Positions 18,033 to 29,848 of a stretch of DNA of 64,000 nucleotides are shown here, piece after piece. A model generated the notes under the pieces. It did no database searches, was not told where the DNA came from, and worked only from the letters and a program-made list of their open reading frames with translations. Every line of letters begins with the position of its first letter. Positions within the stretch are counted from its first letter, which is position 1. This DNA is from Maioricimonas rarisocia (GTDB lineage Bacteria; Planctomycetota; Planctomycetia; Planctomycetales; Planctomycetaceae). The translations under genes and the position numbers were made by a program. The stretch lies in NCBI RefSeq assembly GCF_007747795.1, contig NZ_CP036275.1, positions 7,060,001-7,124,000 of the forward strand, written 5' to 3'.

Positions 18033-18736
18033 CTACGTTGCGTGCGTTTCTTCCAGTTGCCTGATGCGGCAGTAAGCAAGCAGCCTGAGTTGTTGTGGGA
18101 GGGGCAGGGTGAGGAACTCCTCTTCGCGCAGGCTGAGCCGTTCGCAGACCCGCAGGATGAAGTAGTCCAGCCGGCGGGGACTCGCGAGCGGGGAATTCAG
18201 GTCCCCCTGTCCTCCGGGGGCTGTGAAAAACCCGCCTGAGCCGCCGTCAGCTGCTCGTCCAGCAGGTTGCTCAGCCGGCAGATCTCGGTGCAGAGCCGCA
18301 CCAGATCGCCGGTCGTGAACCCGGCCGCTTCGAGTTCCGCATTCAGGTCGTCGGCGTAGCGCATCCAGGCAGCCGCAGCGGCGTCGGAAGAGGGAGCCTG
18401 CGCCTCAAACCGGACCTGCGGATCGGCCGCCAGTGCCTCCGGAATCGCGAGCAACGCGACCCGCTGGTGATACTGCTCGATCTCGGCGAGAAACTGCGGG
18501 TCATGATCGTCGGCCAGCATCACCGCCAGTCCCGACTCGTCCCGAATCGGTCTGCCGGCAGCATCCCGGGCGACGCGCCGGGGCGGAGCGGGCGCGACAA
18601 TGCCCCGCTCGCGAAGACGGCGATGAAAGCCGAGCGACAGCGGCTGGATCGTAAGGTTGAGCGTGGAGCCATCCCCCCGCGGCAAGGTGATCGTTCTGGT
18701 GACGTTTGTTGCGGGCTGACAACCTGCGATCTGCAT
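18033..18736 (-). CDS. Tail assembly chaperone, -1 frameshift fusion product
   Basis: If ribosomes slip back one base at GGGTTTT (18233 down to 18227), the first 170 residues are joined to 64 more, ending at a TAG at 18033-18035. The added part contains RRLDYFILRVCERL, EEEFLTLPLPQQLRLLAYCRIR and QLEE, resembling the helical second domain of G-T type chaperones ('...R-x-L-G...L..E...L..Y..I-R..E'). This frame has no start codon with a ribosome site, so it would be reached only by frameshifting. The layout matches the lambda gpG-gpGT case. Confidence 0.6.
18197..18736 (-). CDS. Tail assembly chaperone, 0-frame product
   Basis: The product is 179 residues. The start ATG 18736 is preferred because AGGAG lies about 9 bases upstream. 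It has an N-terminal beta part (RTITLPRGDGSTLNL, LSLGFHRRLRERG) and a helical C-terminal part (WMRYADDLNAELEAAG, LVRLCTEICRLSNLLDEQL), the composition of the N-terminal domain of tail assembly chaperones of long-tailed phages. Near its 3' end lies the slippery heptamer GGGTTTT. It sits unusually early, between the major capsid and the connector genes, not next to the tape measure. Confidence 0.6.
   Translation of the reverse strand: MQIAGCQPATNVTRTITLPRGDGSTLNLTIQPLSLGFHRRLRERGIVAPAPPRRVARDAAGRPIRDESGLAVMLADDHDPQFLAEIEQYHQRVALLAIPEALAADPQVRFEAQAPSSDAAAAAWMRYADDLNAELEAAGFTTGDLVRLCTEICRLSNLLDEQLTAAQAGFSQPPEDRGT
18227..18233 (-). promoter_or_regulatory. Slippery heptamer GGGTTTT for -1 frameshifting
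   Basis: On the minus strand the 0-frame codons read GCG GGT TTT TCA, so the heptamer is in the required X XXY YYZ phase. The 0-frame stops 10 codons later (18197-18199) while the -1 frame stays open for 64 codons. The heptamer type is among those known from lambda-type tail genes. Confidence 0.65.
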
Positions 18737-18876
18737 CGTCGATGACTCCTGGAGCGAAGGGGCAGCTGCGATGATGGTGGGGGAAAGAAGCGGACTCCCG
18801 GCCGCGCGGCGGGCAGAGCGGGCGGCCTCCATGCCGGTTCCGGGGCGCTGACCGGGAGTCCGCAGGAAGGGCGGGG

Positions 18877-20082
18877 TTATTCGCCGGAGATCTTCGTGAC
18901 GAAGACGGTGTCGACTGCGCTGATGCCGCCGTAGTACCGGGCCTTCACCCGCAGGACGACATCCCGTTCGAAGGCGGCTTCGCTGTCGGCCCGCTGCAGG
19001 AGCGTCTGCACCGGCCAGATTTCGGTCCAGACGAACTGCCGCGGGAAGTCACCCAGGTACCAGTCGCTGCCGGCGGTTCCTCCCTGCTCGTCGACAAACG
19101 GCGAGGAGAGGACCTCCACCATGCCGTGAACCGGGTTGGCAAACCGCGTCTCGCCGTCGGTGGTCGTGACGTGGATCTCGGTCGAATGCACGATGCTGCG
19201 AGCGGTGCCACGGAGTGCTTCGGGAACGAGCATCTGCCGGACGGGTGCCAGGATCGGCCGCTGATCTCCGTCGACGCGGTCGTCGCGAATCTCGGTCGCC
19301 CGATAGTGGAGGACTTCTTCGATGTCGGTCCAGTCTTCCAGCGCAATGGCCGCGGCGAAGTCGGGGGAAGTGGCGTTCGTCGCACCGATGTAGTTGCGGT
19401 TCGATCCGTCGGCGGCGTACAGCGTCTCTCCCTGGCCGGAGGGGCGGTAGACGTGCCGACCGGCGGCGGCATCGGCATCGGTCACCGCGCGGACGATCGT
19501 CCGCTCCCGTTCCTGGCGAAGGTAGTAGCCCAGAGCCATCGCCCGACGGTTGATCTCGCCGGTCTGGTCAAAGGCGATCAGTTCCTCGTTGATACTGAGG
19601 ATGCGTCCCTGCTTCGACTCCTGGGTCGTGACGTACTTCTCTTCGAAGGTGGACTCTTCGTAGGGATGTCCCTCGGCGACTTCGGTCGGACCGGCCAGGG
19701 CGCGGAAGCCGGCGATCTTGGCCTGACGGAGACGGCTCGGCATGACGCTGACGAGCCGGTCGCCGATGAAGCCGGCGTCATCTTCGTACCCTTCGATCAC
19801 CTTCCGGCCGATGAGTTCGCCGGTGACGACCTGGAACAGATTGGTGCCGACGCCGGGGTTCGATTCGGACAGCAGCGCCTCGACCGGAAGGGAGGCGTTG
19901 CCAGCCAGCGAACTGTCCCGCAGGCATCGGAGCCGGGGAAGGACGCCGCAGGCATCAGCCAGTTCGTAGTAAGAGAAGTCGTCCGGCGTGAGCTGCTTTT
20001 CGTTGAGCAGGTCGACGACCTTGCGATAGAAGCCGGCCGGGCCGTGGGACTCGATGAGCGTGGAGAGGTTGGTTCCGTGCAT
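18877..20082 (-). CDS. Phage-like major capsid protein
   Basis: The 401-residue product lies between the decoration-like and chaperone genes. It shows features of HK97-fold capsid proteins of the Mu gpT-like kind: an N-terminal helical arm, the segment FQVVTGELIGRKVIEGYEDD, an E-loop-like region with TFEEKYVTTQESKQG, a central helical domain (FDQTGEINRRAMALGYYLRQERERTIVRAV), and a C-terminal beta part ending in typical assembly strands (RVKARYYGGISAVD). It has the usual size of an unprocessed capsid protein. Cleavage by the operon's protease is possible but no site can be stated. Confidence 0.75.
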   Translation of the reverse strand: MHGTNLSTLIESHGPAGFYRKVVDLLNEKQLTPDDFSYYELADACGVLPRLRCLRDSSLAGNASLPVEALLSESNPGVGTNLFQVVTGELIGRKVIEGYEDDAGFIGDRLVSVMPSRLRQAKIAGFRALAGPTEVAEGHPYEESTFEEKYVTTQESKQGRILSINEELIAFDQTGEINRRAMALGYYLRQERERTIVRAVTDADAAAGRHVYRPSGQGETLYAADGSNRNYIGATNATSPDFAAAIALEDWTDIEEVLHYRATEIRDDRVDGDQRPILAPVRQMLVPEALRGTARSIVHSTEIHVTTTDGETRFANPVHGMVEVLSSPFVDEQGGTAGSDWYLGDFPRQFVWTEIWPVQTLLQRADSEAAFERDVVLRVKARYYGGISAVDTVFVTKISGE

Positions 20083-20288
20083 GTGGTCAGCGTTCCCGAG
20101 GGATGATCGAGTGGGATGTGTGAAGTGAGCCGTTGCGTAAGCGTGCGGCGACGACTGGGGCCGTGATGTGTTTCCGTCGACCGGAGATCACCATTGCATG
20201 GAAGCGATGATGCGTCAGGGTCGTCTGACCGGCGCCCCAGCCACCCCGATACCAGCACGAAGCGCCAGCGAGTGAGCTGGACGCCGCG

Positions 20289-20765
20289 TCAGCCCAGAAC
20301 GGCGTTGGCGTTGGCTGAGCCGGCGGCATAGGCGGACGCGAACGTCACCCGCAGTGTGCCGACGCTGCCGGCGGTGTACTCGGCGGAACGGGCAATGGCA
20401 CTCGAAGCAGCGGCGGCTTCGAGCTGCTGGTTCATCAGGCTGCCGGTGTTCTCGTCCGGGCCGAGCGGCTGGCCGATCTCGAACGAGGCGGGACTGACGC
20501 CGAACTCGTAGACGCTGTGCGGACTGACATCGACGCTGATCGGGTCGGCATCCCCGCTGCGGGACTGCTGATGAGCGACGCCGAGGAACTTCTCGGCAAA
20601 CCCCGCCTGGGTCGTCGCGAGGTCGGTGTCCCAGGGGAAGTCCTTTGCCGGCCTGGCGTCGTCGCCGTCGAGCCAGACGAGATCGCCGGCTTCGATAACG
20701 GTGTCGGCATCGACACGGACCTTGCGGAGCTGAACCTGGCCGGAGCGAAAGCGGAGTCTGTTCAT
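20289..20765 (-). CDS. Putative head decoration protein (DUF2190-like)
   Basis: The 158-residue product begins with short beta segments (VDADTVIEAGDLVWLDGDDARPA) of the type seen in DUF2190 and head-stabilising proteins. Its C-terminal part is small-residue-rich (AYAAGSANANAVLG). It lies between protease and major capsid, the standard position for a decoration protein. A 206-base gap without a gene follows it. Confidence 0.5.
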   Translation of the reverse strand: MNRLRFRSGQVQLRKVRVDADTVIEAGDLVWLDGDDARPAKDFPWDTDLATTQAGFAEKFLGVAHQQSRSGDADPISVDVSPHSVYEFGVSPASFEIGQPLGPDENTGSLMNQQLEAAAASSAIARSAEYTAGSVGTLRVTFASAYAAGSANANAVLG

Positions 20766-20825
20766 GGGCGTGGCAGGAGTTAGGAGTTAGGAATCAGGAA
20801 CTGGGGTGGCTGTTGGTCGTCGCGA

Positions 20826-21692
20826 TTACGAGCGTCGGCGGATGGCGGAGATGAATCGGGCGTCGGACGCCGACCGGTCCTCGCCGGCCCGTTCCAGGCT
20901 GACCGGTTGCCGGGCTGCCAGTGACTGAACGAGGGTCGCCCGCTCGGCGATCAGGGCCCGCCGGGCCGCATCGTCAGGGGCGACTGCCAGCTGCTGGCGG
21001 AACAGGTCGGTCATCGCTTCGGCGGGAAGTCCGGCCTCGACGAGCAGTTCGGTGACCCGCTGGCGGCGCTGTTCGGACTCGTGACGGGCTTGCAGGTTGC
21101 GGAGTTCTTCGCGGAGCTGATCCCGTTCCTGTCGAAGCTGCTCAACATCGGCCTTCAACTGCGTAAGGTCCGAAACCTCAACCTCGGTGAGCTGCGAGCC
21201 CTCTTCGGTGTCGATCGTTTCCCGAAACGTCGTCGTCGTGGCGGGATTGACGACCGCATCGACCGAGACGACGTCGTGAATCCTTTCGACGCAACCGTCG
21301 TCGGGAGAGCGTTCGGCCAGGACGACGTGCGACATGCCGACGCCGGGTGTTTCTCCTTCGACGAGCGCGAGGAACGTGCGACCCGATTCGGTGTCGAGGA
21401 CGCGAATGTCGCCGTGGATGCGGCCGCTCTCGAAACGGGGACCGACGATCGATCCGACCAGGTCGCGGGTGCTTCGTTCGTGTGAGCGGGCGCGGTCGGC
21501 GGCATGGTCGAGGAAAACCGGCTTGCCGTCATAGAGCGAGACGGCGGCGGACAGAGCCGCTTCGGAGTAGGTGTAGCCATTCTTCGAGTGCCGGCCGGTG
21601 AGGGCGACGTTGCGGACGATCCGCTGTTCCCGATCGACGTTGAGGTGACGGTGCCAGTCGGGAAGCTGTTCGGTAAGGGTGGAGAGCTGCAT
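20826..21692 (-). CDS. Prohead protease / scaffold-like protein
   Basis: The 288-residue product has an N-terminal protease-like domain (RNVALTGRHSKNGYTYSEAAL, VFLDHAADRARSHERSTRDL, HGDIRVLDTESG, then VVSVDAVVNPATT). This is followed by a charged coiled-coil from about residue 170 (LKADVEQLRQERDQLREELRNLQARHE), typical of a protease fused to a scaffolding segment. It lies directly after the portal gene, as in HK97-like modules. His in FLDH and Ser in the SVDAV strand are candidate catalytic residues; this is not proven. Confidence 0.65.
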   Translation of the reverse strand: MQLSTLTEQLPDWHRHLNVDREQRIVRNVALTGRHSKNGYTYSEAALSAAVSLYDGKPVFLDHAADRARSHERSTRDLVGSIVGPRFESGRIHGDIRVLDTESGRTFLALVEGETPGVGMSHVVLAERSPDDGCVERIHDVVSVDAVVNPATTTTFRETIDTEEGSQLTEVEVSDLTQLKADVEQLRQERDQLREELRNLQARHESEQRRQRVTELLVEAGLPAEAMTDLFRQQLAVAPDDAARRALIAERATLVQSLAARQPVSLERAGEDRSASDARFISAIRRRS

Positions 21693-21746
21693 GGCGTGAG
21701 TATGTCAGAGCGAGGGAAGGGGAAAGGGAAGTGACGCCGGGGGCGA

Positions 21747-23186
21747 TCAGCGAAGCGTGTTCTCGGTGTCGATCTCGGTTCGCATCAACATTGGATCAAC
21801 GCCGTCGCGGCGGGCGATCTCGGCCCGGCTGAGGATGCCGGTCTCGACCAGGCGGACATCGGCCATTCGTTCCCGTGGCCGATCCCGGTTGACGAGTTGC
21901 GGGAAGGACCAGTTCGGTTCGACACGATCGAAGAAGTCGGCGGGAAGCAACCTGCGAACGACCGCTTCGCTCATCACCCACTTCCAGAGGCGGGTGAATT
22001 CGGCGGCGAAGAACTGCTGCTCGGCCTGGAAGTGCTTGACCGCCGGCCCTTCGGCCACCATCGTCGAGGCGAAGTTGGCGTTGGATGCGTCGGAGGTGAG
22101 CATGAACTCCGGCAGACCGGCCCCGGCAGCGGTTGCCAGCAGCAGCATCCGGCCGAGGGGGACGGCATCGCCGAAGTTTGTGTTCGGCTGCAGAAACTGG
22201 ATCTCGGTGGCGTGATTGGTGGTGAGGATCGTGCCGGGCTGCACCCGCTCGCGACGTCCGCCGGCGGAACTGCCCGTCCCATCCGCGAGACCGTCGGCGG
22301 CAGCGGCCGCCTGCTGGGGTGAGCCCTGGATCTTCCGCCAGAGAACAATCGACGACTGAAGCTTGCGGGCGAGAATCTCTGTCTCGACCCATTTGTCGAA
22401 GCTCTCGAGCGTGTCGAGGAGAGGAGCGAACGTCGTCAGGCCACGCTTCTGGTTCGAGTCGACGCCGATGCGGGTATGCAGGACAACCGGCGCGCCGAGC
22501 CGTTCCCGCAGCTTCCCGGATGCCGGTTCGATCAGCAGGTACGCAACAGGCGTCTCGACATCTTCGCGAGCGGTGAGAATGCCGAGCGAGTCGGGATGCT
22601 CGGCGGTGGGGCCGATCGCTTCGGGATCGATGAAGCGGACGGCAGGGGGCCATTCGGGGCCGGCAAACATGCGGAGGAACGCTTCGCCGTCGCGCCAGAC
22701 GCGGCGGGCATGTTCGCGGTGGGAGTAGTGCCGCTGGTTCTGGGCGAGAAACGTGGACCAGAGTTCATCCGCCCGGGCGGCGAGGGAGTCGGGACGGTTG
22801 TCGGCGTCCATCGCGTCATGAGTCGCCGGCTGATGAAACTGATGGGCCAGCTTGAGTCCCGGCCCCGTCACGTACGCTTCGAGAAGGCGGAGGATGTTGC
22901 GGGCGTGCGGATTCTCGGCCACGAAGCGGCGGGCCCGAGTGCGGGCATCGGTTCGTTCCGGCTCGGAGAGGGGCATGCGACCGTCGCCGGCCAGCAGCCA
23001 GCGGCCGGGATCATCGGAGACCGGCTGCGGCCCGGCGGCTTCGGCCAGGCGACAGAGTCGCTCGTGGACCAGCCGCTGATAGCGGGCGCGAAGACGGACG
23101 GTGGCGAGTCGATCCTGAAGGTAGCCGAACATGCGCTGATAACGCCCGTAGAGGTGAGGTTGAGTGCGATGTATGACGCTCTTCAA
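21747..23186 (-). CDS. Phage-like portal protein (lambda gpB type)
   Basis: The product is about 479 residues if translation starts at TTG 23186; an internal ATG at residue 19 is the alternative. It shows the pattern of lambda-type portals: an Arg-rich N-terminus with RARRFVAENPHARNILRLLEAYVTGPGLKL, a clip/crown region with GEAFLRMFAGP and FIDPEAI, the segment VVLHTRIGVDSNQKRGLTTFAPLLDTLESFDKWVETEI, and the C-terminal ANFASTMVAEGPAVKHFQAEQQFF. It is the first gene of the structural operon. The expected neighbour upstream, terminase, is absent: the next gene encodes a secreted cytochrome. Confidence 0.8.
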   Translation of the reverse strand: MKSVIHRTQPHLYGRYQRMFGYLQDRLATVRLRARYQRLVHERLCRLAEAAGPQPVSDDPGRWLLAGDGRMPLSEPERTDARTRARRFVAENPHARNILRLLEAYVTGPGLKLAHQFHQPATHDAMDADNRPDSLAARADELWSTFLAQNQRHYSHREHARRVWRDGEAFLRMFAGPEWPPAVRFIDPEAIGPTAEHPDSLGILTAREDVETPVAYLLIEPASGKLRERLGAPVVLHTRIGVDSNQKRGLTTFAPLLDTLESFDKWVETEILARKLQSSIVLWRKIQGSPQQAAAAADGLADGTGSSAGGRRERVQPGTILTTNHATEIQFLQPNTNFGDAVPLGRMLLLATAAGAGLPEFMLTSDASNANFASTMVAEGPAVKHFQAEQQFFAAEFTRLWKWVMSEAVVRRLLPADFFDRVEPNWSFPQLVNRDRPRERMADVRLVETGILSRAEIARRDGVDPMLMRTEIDTENTLR

Positions 23187-23384
23187 CCTGAGCGGGGGCG
23201 GTTGCGCGAGGACAGGTCTGAGGCTCGAGATGTGAGGCTTCAGGAACTGGTACCTGCGGAGCAGGCCAACACCGGAGTGACGTCAGACGGCACTCGAGGG
23301 ACATGCTTGCCTTCGTTGACGGTGCGGGCTTTCCTCAAGCCTCACCGCTCGCGTCCCACGTCCGTCGAACGTCCGTGCTCCTGC

Positions 23385-23401
23385 GGCAGGCAGAGCCTGC
23401 C
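23385..23401. repeat. Palindromic repeat, GGCAGGC-AGA-GCCTGCC type
   Basis: A 7-bp perfect stem with loop AGA is followed by CTACGG. The same hairpin and flank occur at 38955-38971. It is a short intergenic relative of the REP family. Confidence 0.6.
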
Positions 23402-23417
23402 CTACGGGAGAAGGTGC

Positions 23418-23807
23418 TCACTCAACCGGCTGGCGAAGGTATTTGTGGCATTTCACGCAGCTGATCGTCATCTGCACGTAGGCCAGCGTCGCACCATCGA
23501 GTTTTTTTTCTTCAGCCGCTTCCGAAACGCCTTCCAGAGTGATCCAGAAGTCCTTCAGGTGGGCGCGGTACCGGGGGGATTCGTCCGTCGTCCACTGCTG
23601 CCGGGCAAGCTCGAGCAGGTCGTCGGCTGCCGACTGCATCGCGGCGTAATCCTCGCGGGTGAGGCTGGTGAGAATCTGCTGAGTGGCGACGAGCTTTCGT
23701 TCCATGAGCCGGTGGCGGTCGGAGGGGCCCTCATCGGGAACGGCTGCGCCGCCACAGATGAGCGAGAGGATCAGCCCGAGAGAGAGCAGGAATGGTGTGG
23801 AGCGCAT
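23418..23807 (-). CDS. Secreted cytochrome c'-like monohaem protein
   Basis: The 129-residue product starts at ATG 23807 with a signal peptide (PFLLSLGLILSLICGG). It is mostly helical and has its only haem motif, CVKCH, at residues 117-121 near the C-terminus. A C-terminal CXXCH on a helical bundle is the hallmark of the cytochrome c' / c556 family, which binds haem in the periplasm. The role is not known. It probably ends an independent transcript upstream of the phage-like operon. Confidence 0.65.
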   Translation of the reverse strand: MRSTPFLLSLGLILSLICGGAAVPDEGPSDRHRLMERKLVATQQILTSLTREDYAAMQSAADDLLELARQQWTTDESPRYRAHLKDFWITLEGVSEAAEEKKLDGATLAYVQMTISCVKCHKYLRQPVE

Positions 23808-23841
23808 GATTGGGATTCCCGTGGGGGACCGGTACATCATC

Positions 23842-23859
23842 CCGGAGCTCACGCTCCGG
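23842..23859. repeat. Palindromic repeat, CCGGAGC-TCAC-GCTCCGG type
   Basis: A 7-bp stem with loop TCAC is followed by GCTCGCC. Copies or near copies lie at 40721-40739, about 42607-42623 and 42681-42698, all in gene gaps. It is a second intergenic palindrome family distinct from the REPs. Confidence 0.6.
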
Positions 23860-23918
23860 GCTCGCCTTCTGGTTCGAAAGTCATTCCGTCACGTCTCGAC
23901 ACCCAGGACTCATTCCGA

Positions 23919-24869
23919 CTACCAGTACTTCTCGAAGTGGACGTTCCCCGGTTTGCGCGGCCGATCGAGCCGGTAGCCCAGATGGAGCAGCAGTTCGACC
24001 ATTCCGGGCGGCTCCGGGAAGACAAAGTGGCCGGTCCGATCGTGCTGCGGAGCGCCGATCATGGCGGGATTGCCGCACAGGTAGATGTGTGTGTTCTCTG
24101 GTGACGGTTCCCAACCCAACGGCTCGAACAGTTCGCCGCCGGAGAAAAGTTCCTGCACATGCCGGCGGCCGATGAAGCCGGTCTCATCGGGGGAAGCGAT
24201 CTCAGCCTCGCGGGTCATGACGGGAACGTAGCGGTAGTTGTCGAACATCTCTTCGAGGCGGCGATGCTTTCTGATGTAAGCGAGATCGCGGCGGTAGCGG
24301 ACGGAGGTGACGATCGCGATACGCCCCTTGTGTCCGGCTCGCAGTCGCTCGACCGCCATCGCGTTGTGAGGCGCTTCGCCGGTCCCGGTTCCGATGAACA
24401 GCAGATTGTCATCCGGACCGACCGGTGCCGCGTTGTAGGTGCCGTGACCAAGGGGCCCCATGTGGATGCGATCTCCCGGCTTCAGTTTGAACATCCGCGG
24501 GGTGAGCTGCGGGGGATCGTCGGTCGGCTTGAGGACCAGTGCGATATAGAACTCGGCGAAATCGAGCGCACGGAAGTCGACCGGAGAGCCGGTCGGATCG
24601 AGCATCGGCGACGAGACGGAGTATGCGCGGCGGACCAGTCGTGACTTCCAGCATTCGGAAGTGGTCATGAGTCCGTCTACCCGCGGTTCCCATCCGCCCA
24701 GTGCGAGCGTCGTGTACTGGCCAGGTTCGCAGATGAACCGCTCGCGATCGAGCCGAACCTCCAGAAGCAGCAGTTCGTCGTGGACTTTGCCGGACCCGAT
24801 GACGGTGGCGTTGTATTCGAGGGCCGGGCGATGAGGCCGCACAGGTTGAGGAATCGTCTGTTCGTGCAT
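23919..24869 (-). CDS. Ferredoxin/flavodoxin-NADP+ reductase
   Basis: The 316-residue product transfers electrons between NADP(H) and ferredoxin or flavodoxin. It carries the FAD-binding motif RRAYSVSS, the NADP-binding GTGTGEAPHNA and CGNPAMIG, and ends in HFEKYW, an aromatic tail typical of bacterial Fpr-type reductases. The start is set at ATG 24869 because the frame further upstream (to 25145) is Arg-rich and overlaps the divergent promoter region. It is divergent from nifJ, which makes the ferredoxin it would use as partner. Confidence 0.85.
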   Translation of the reverse strand: MHEQTIPQPVRPHRPALEYNATVIGSGKVHDELLLLEVRLDRERFICEPGQYTTLALGGWEPRVDGLMTTSECWKSRLVRRAYSVSSPMLDPTGSPVDFRALDFAEFYIALVLKPTDDPPQLTPRMFKLKPGDRIHMGPLGHGTYNAAPVGPDDNLLFIGTGTGEAPHNAMAVERLRAGHKGRIAIVTSVRYRRDLAYIRKHRRLEEMFDNYRYVPVMTREAEIASPDETGFIGRRHVQELFSGGELFEPLGWEPSPENTHIYLCGNPAMIGAPQHDRTGHFVFPEPPGMVELLLHLGYRLDRPRKPGNVHFEKYW

Positions 24870-25225
24870 CGAGGCAGCTTTCCGGGTGAATCGGCGGAGT
24901 ACAGCCCGTCGGGCATCCGACTTGCGGCAGCGGAGTGAACTGCAACCGCGGTACCGAAGCCTGCGATTCACAGAGGCGACGTCTTTCGGGCGATCCCACG
25001 CAGCTGGCCACCCCAATCCTCCCTGCGGCTGTGCAGCGACGCACAGACAGCGAGCTTCTCGTGCGAATGTGCACTTGAGGACAATGGCCCGCGGCCCCGT
25101 TCTCGTACGTGAGCGCGATCCCATCACCGGCACGGAATTCGCCACCTGTCGGGCGAACAGAACGTGACAGTGCCGGATACCTGCGCCCGATTCGGCCGAT
25201 AGCCTGGCGAGTGGACGAGGCAGAC
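24870..25225. promoter_or_regulatory. Divergent promoter region between the reductase gene and nifJ
   Basis: This 356-base gap must contain the promoters for the two redox genes. I see no clear consensus box, operator palindrome or repeat in it. Coordinated control of the two genes is plausible from the layout alone. Confidence 0.35.
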
Positions 25226-28818
<3,593 letters not shown>

Positions 28819-28822
<4 letters not shown>

Positions 28823-29826
28823 GTGTCGACCTGTCGACGACATATCTGGGACTGACGCTGGCCAATCCGCTGGTTGCCTCGTCCGGCCCGCTGACCGGTT
28901 CGGCGGAGTCGCTCAAGAAGCTGGAGGAAGCGGGCATTGCTGCGGCGGTGATGCCGTCCCTGTTCGAAGAAGAGATCGAGCACGACGTCTGGCAGCAGCA
29001 CAAGCTGCAGCAGTTCGGCTCGGAATCGTTCGCCGAGGCGCTCGACTACTTTCCGGCCCATGCGCTGCCGGGGGACGGTCCCGATGCATACCTGCGCCGG
29101 ATTGCCGCAGCGAAGCAGGCGGTTTCGATTCCGATCATTGCCAGCCTCAACGGAACTTCGCCGGGCGGCTGGACCGGCTACGCCCGTCAGATGGAAGAGG
29201 CCGGAGCCGACGCGCTCGAGTTGAACGTTTACTTCATGGCGACCGATCCGGATGTCACTGGTGCCGAAGTCGAAGAGCGGTATCTGGAGCTGGTCGGGTC
29301 GGTGCGGACGGCGATCGGAATTCCCCTGTCGGTGAAGATCGGTCCGTTCTTTTCGTGTCTGCCGAACATCGCCGGACGGCTGGTCGAGGCGGGAGCGGAC
29401 GGGCTGGTGCTGTTCAACCGGTTCCTGCAACCGGATATCAATCTCGACAGTCTGGCGGTCGAGCCGCGCATGTCGCTGAGCAGCGAGTTCGAGATGCGGC
29501 TTCCTCTCCGGTGGATCGCCGTGCTTCGCGGCCAACTTGTCGCGTCGCTGGCGGCAACCTCGGGCGTCTATGACGCGAGCGGCATGGCGAAACTGCTGCT
29601 GGCCGGGGCAGACGTGACAATGACAACGGCAGCGCTGCTGCAGCAGGGACCGCAGTACGCCAGCCGGATGATTGCCGAACTGTCCGCCTGGATGGCCGAA
29701 CGCGAGTACGTGTCGGTCCGGCAGCTGCAGGGGAGCATGAGCTGCGAGAACTGTCCGAACCCGGATGCTTACGAACGGGTGAACTACCTCAAAGCGTTGA
29801 TCTCGTACACCGGCTCGGAAATCTGA
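28819..29826 (+). CDS. Dihydroorotate-dehydrogenase-like flavoprotein
   Basis: The 335-residue product has the TIM-barrel pattern of the DHODH family: an N-terminal LANPLVASSGPLTGS, a LELNVYF strand, LSVKIGPFFS, and a C-terminal flavin-phosphate region. The tail CENCPNPDAYERVNYLKAL contains a conserved Cys pair that ordinary pyrimidine DHODHs lack at this place. Such DHODH-like genes often neighbour nifJ in bacteria, and here the overlap of ATGA with the nifJ stop indicates a shared transcript. The substrate is unknown; a direct role in pyrimidine synthesis is not assumed. Confidence 0.75.
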
Positions 29827-29848
29827 GAGGCCGGGTGGTTCAGCGCCG

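Noticed and set aside
18877-20082. Encapsulin nanocompartment
   Set aside because: The capsid gene lies among portal, protease and tail genes; an encapsulin would stand alone or with a cargo gene.
20087-20329. 80-codon minus-strand frame between capsid genes
   Set aside because: It overlaps the decoration gene's 3' end, has no start signal and no recognisable content.
10372-23186. Contractile injection system or tailocin
   Set aside because: There is no sheath, baseplate wedge or AAA ATPase, and head genes (portal, capsid, protease) are present.
22476-24104. 542-codon plus-strand frame opposite the portal gene
   Set aside because: Antisense to the portal and cytochrome genes; composition is that of a GC-rich shadow frame.
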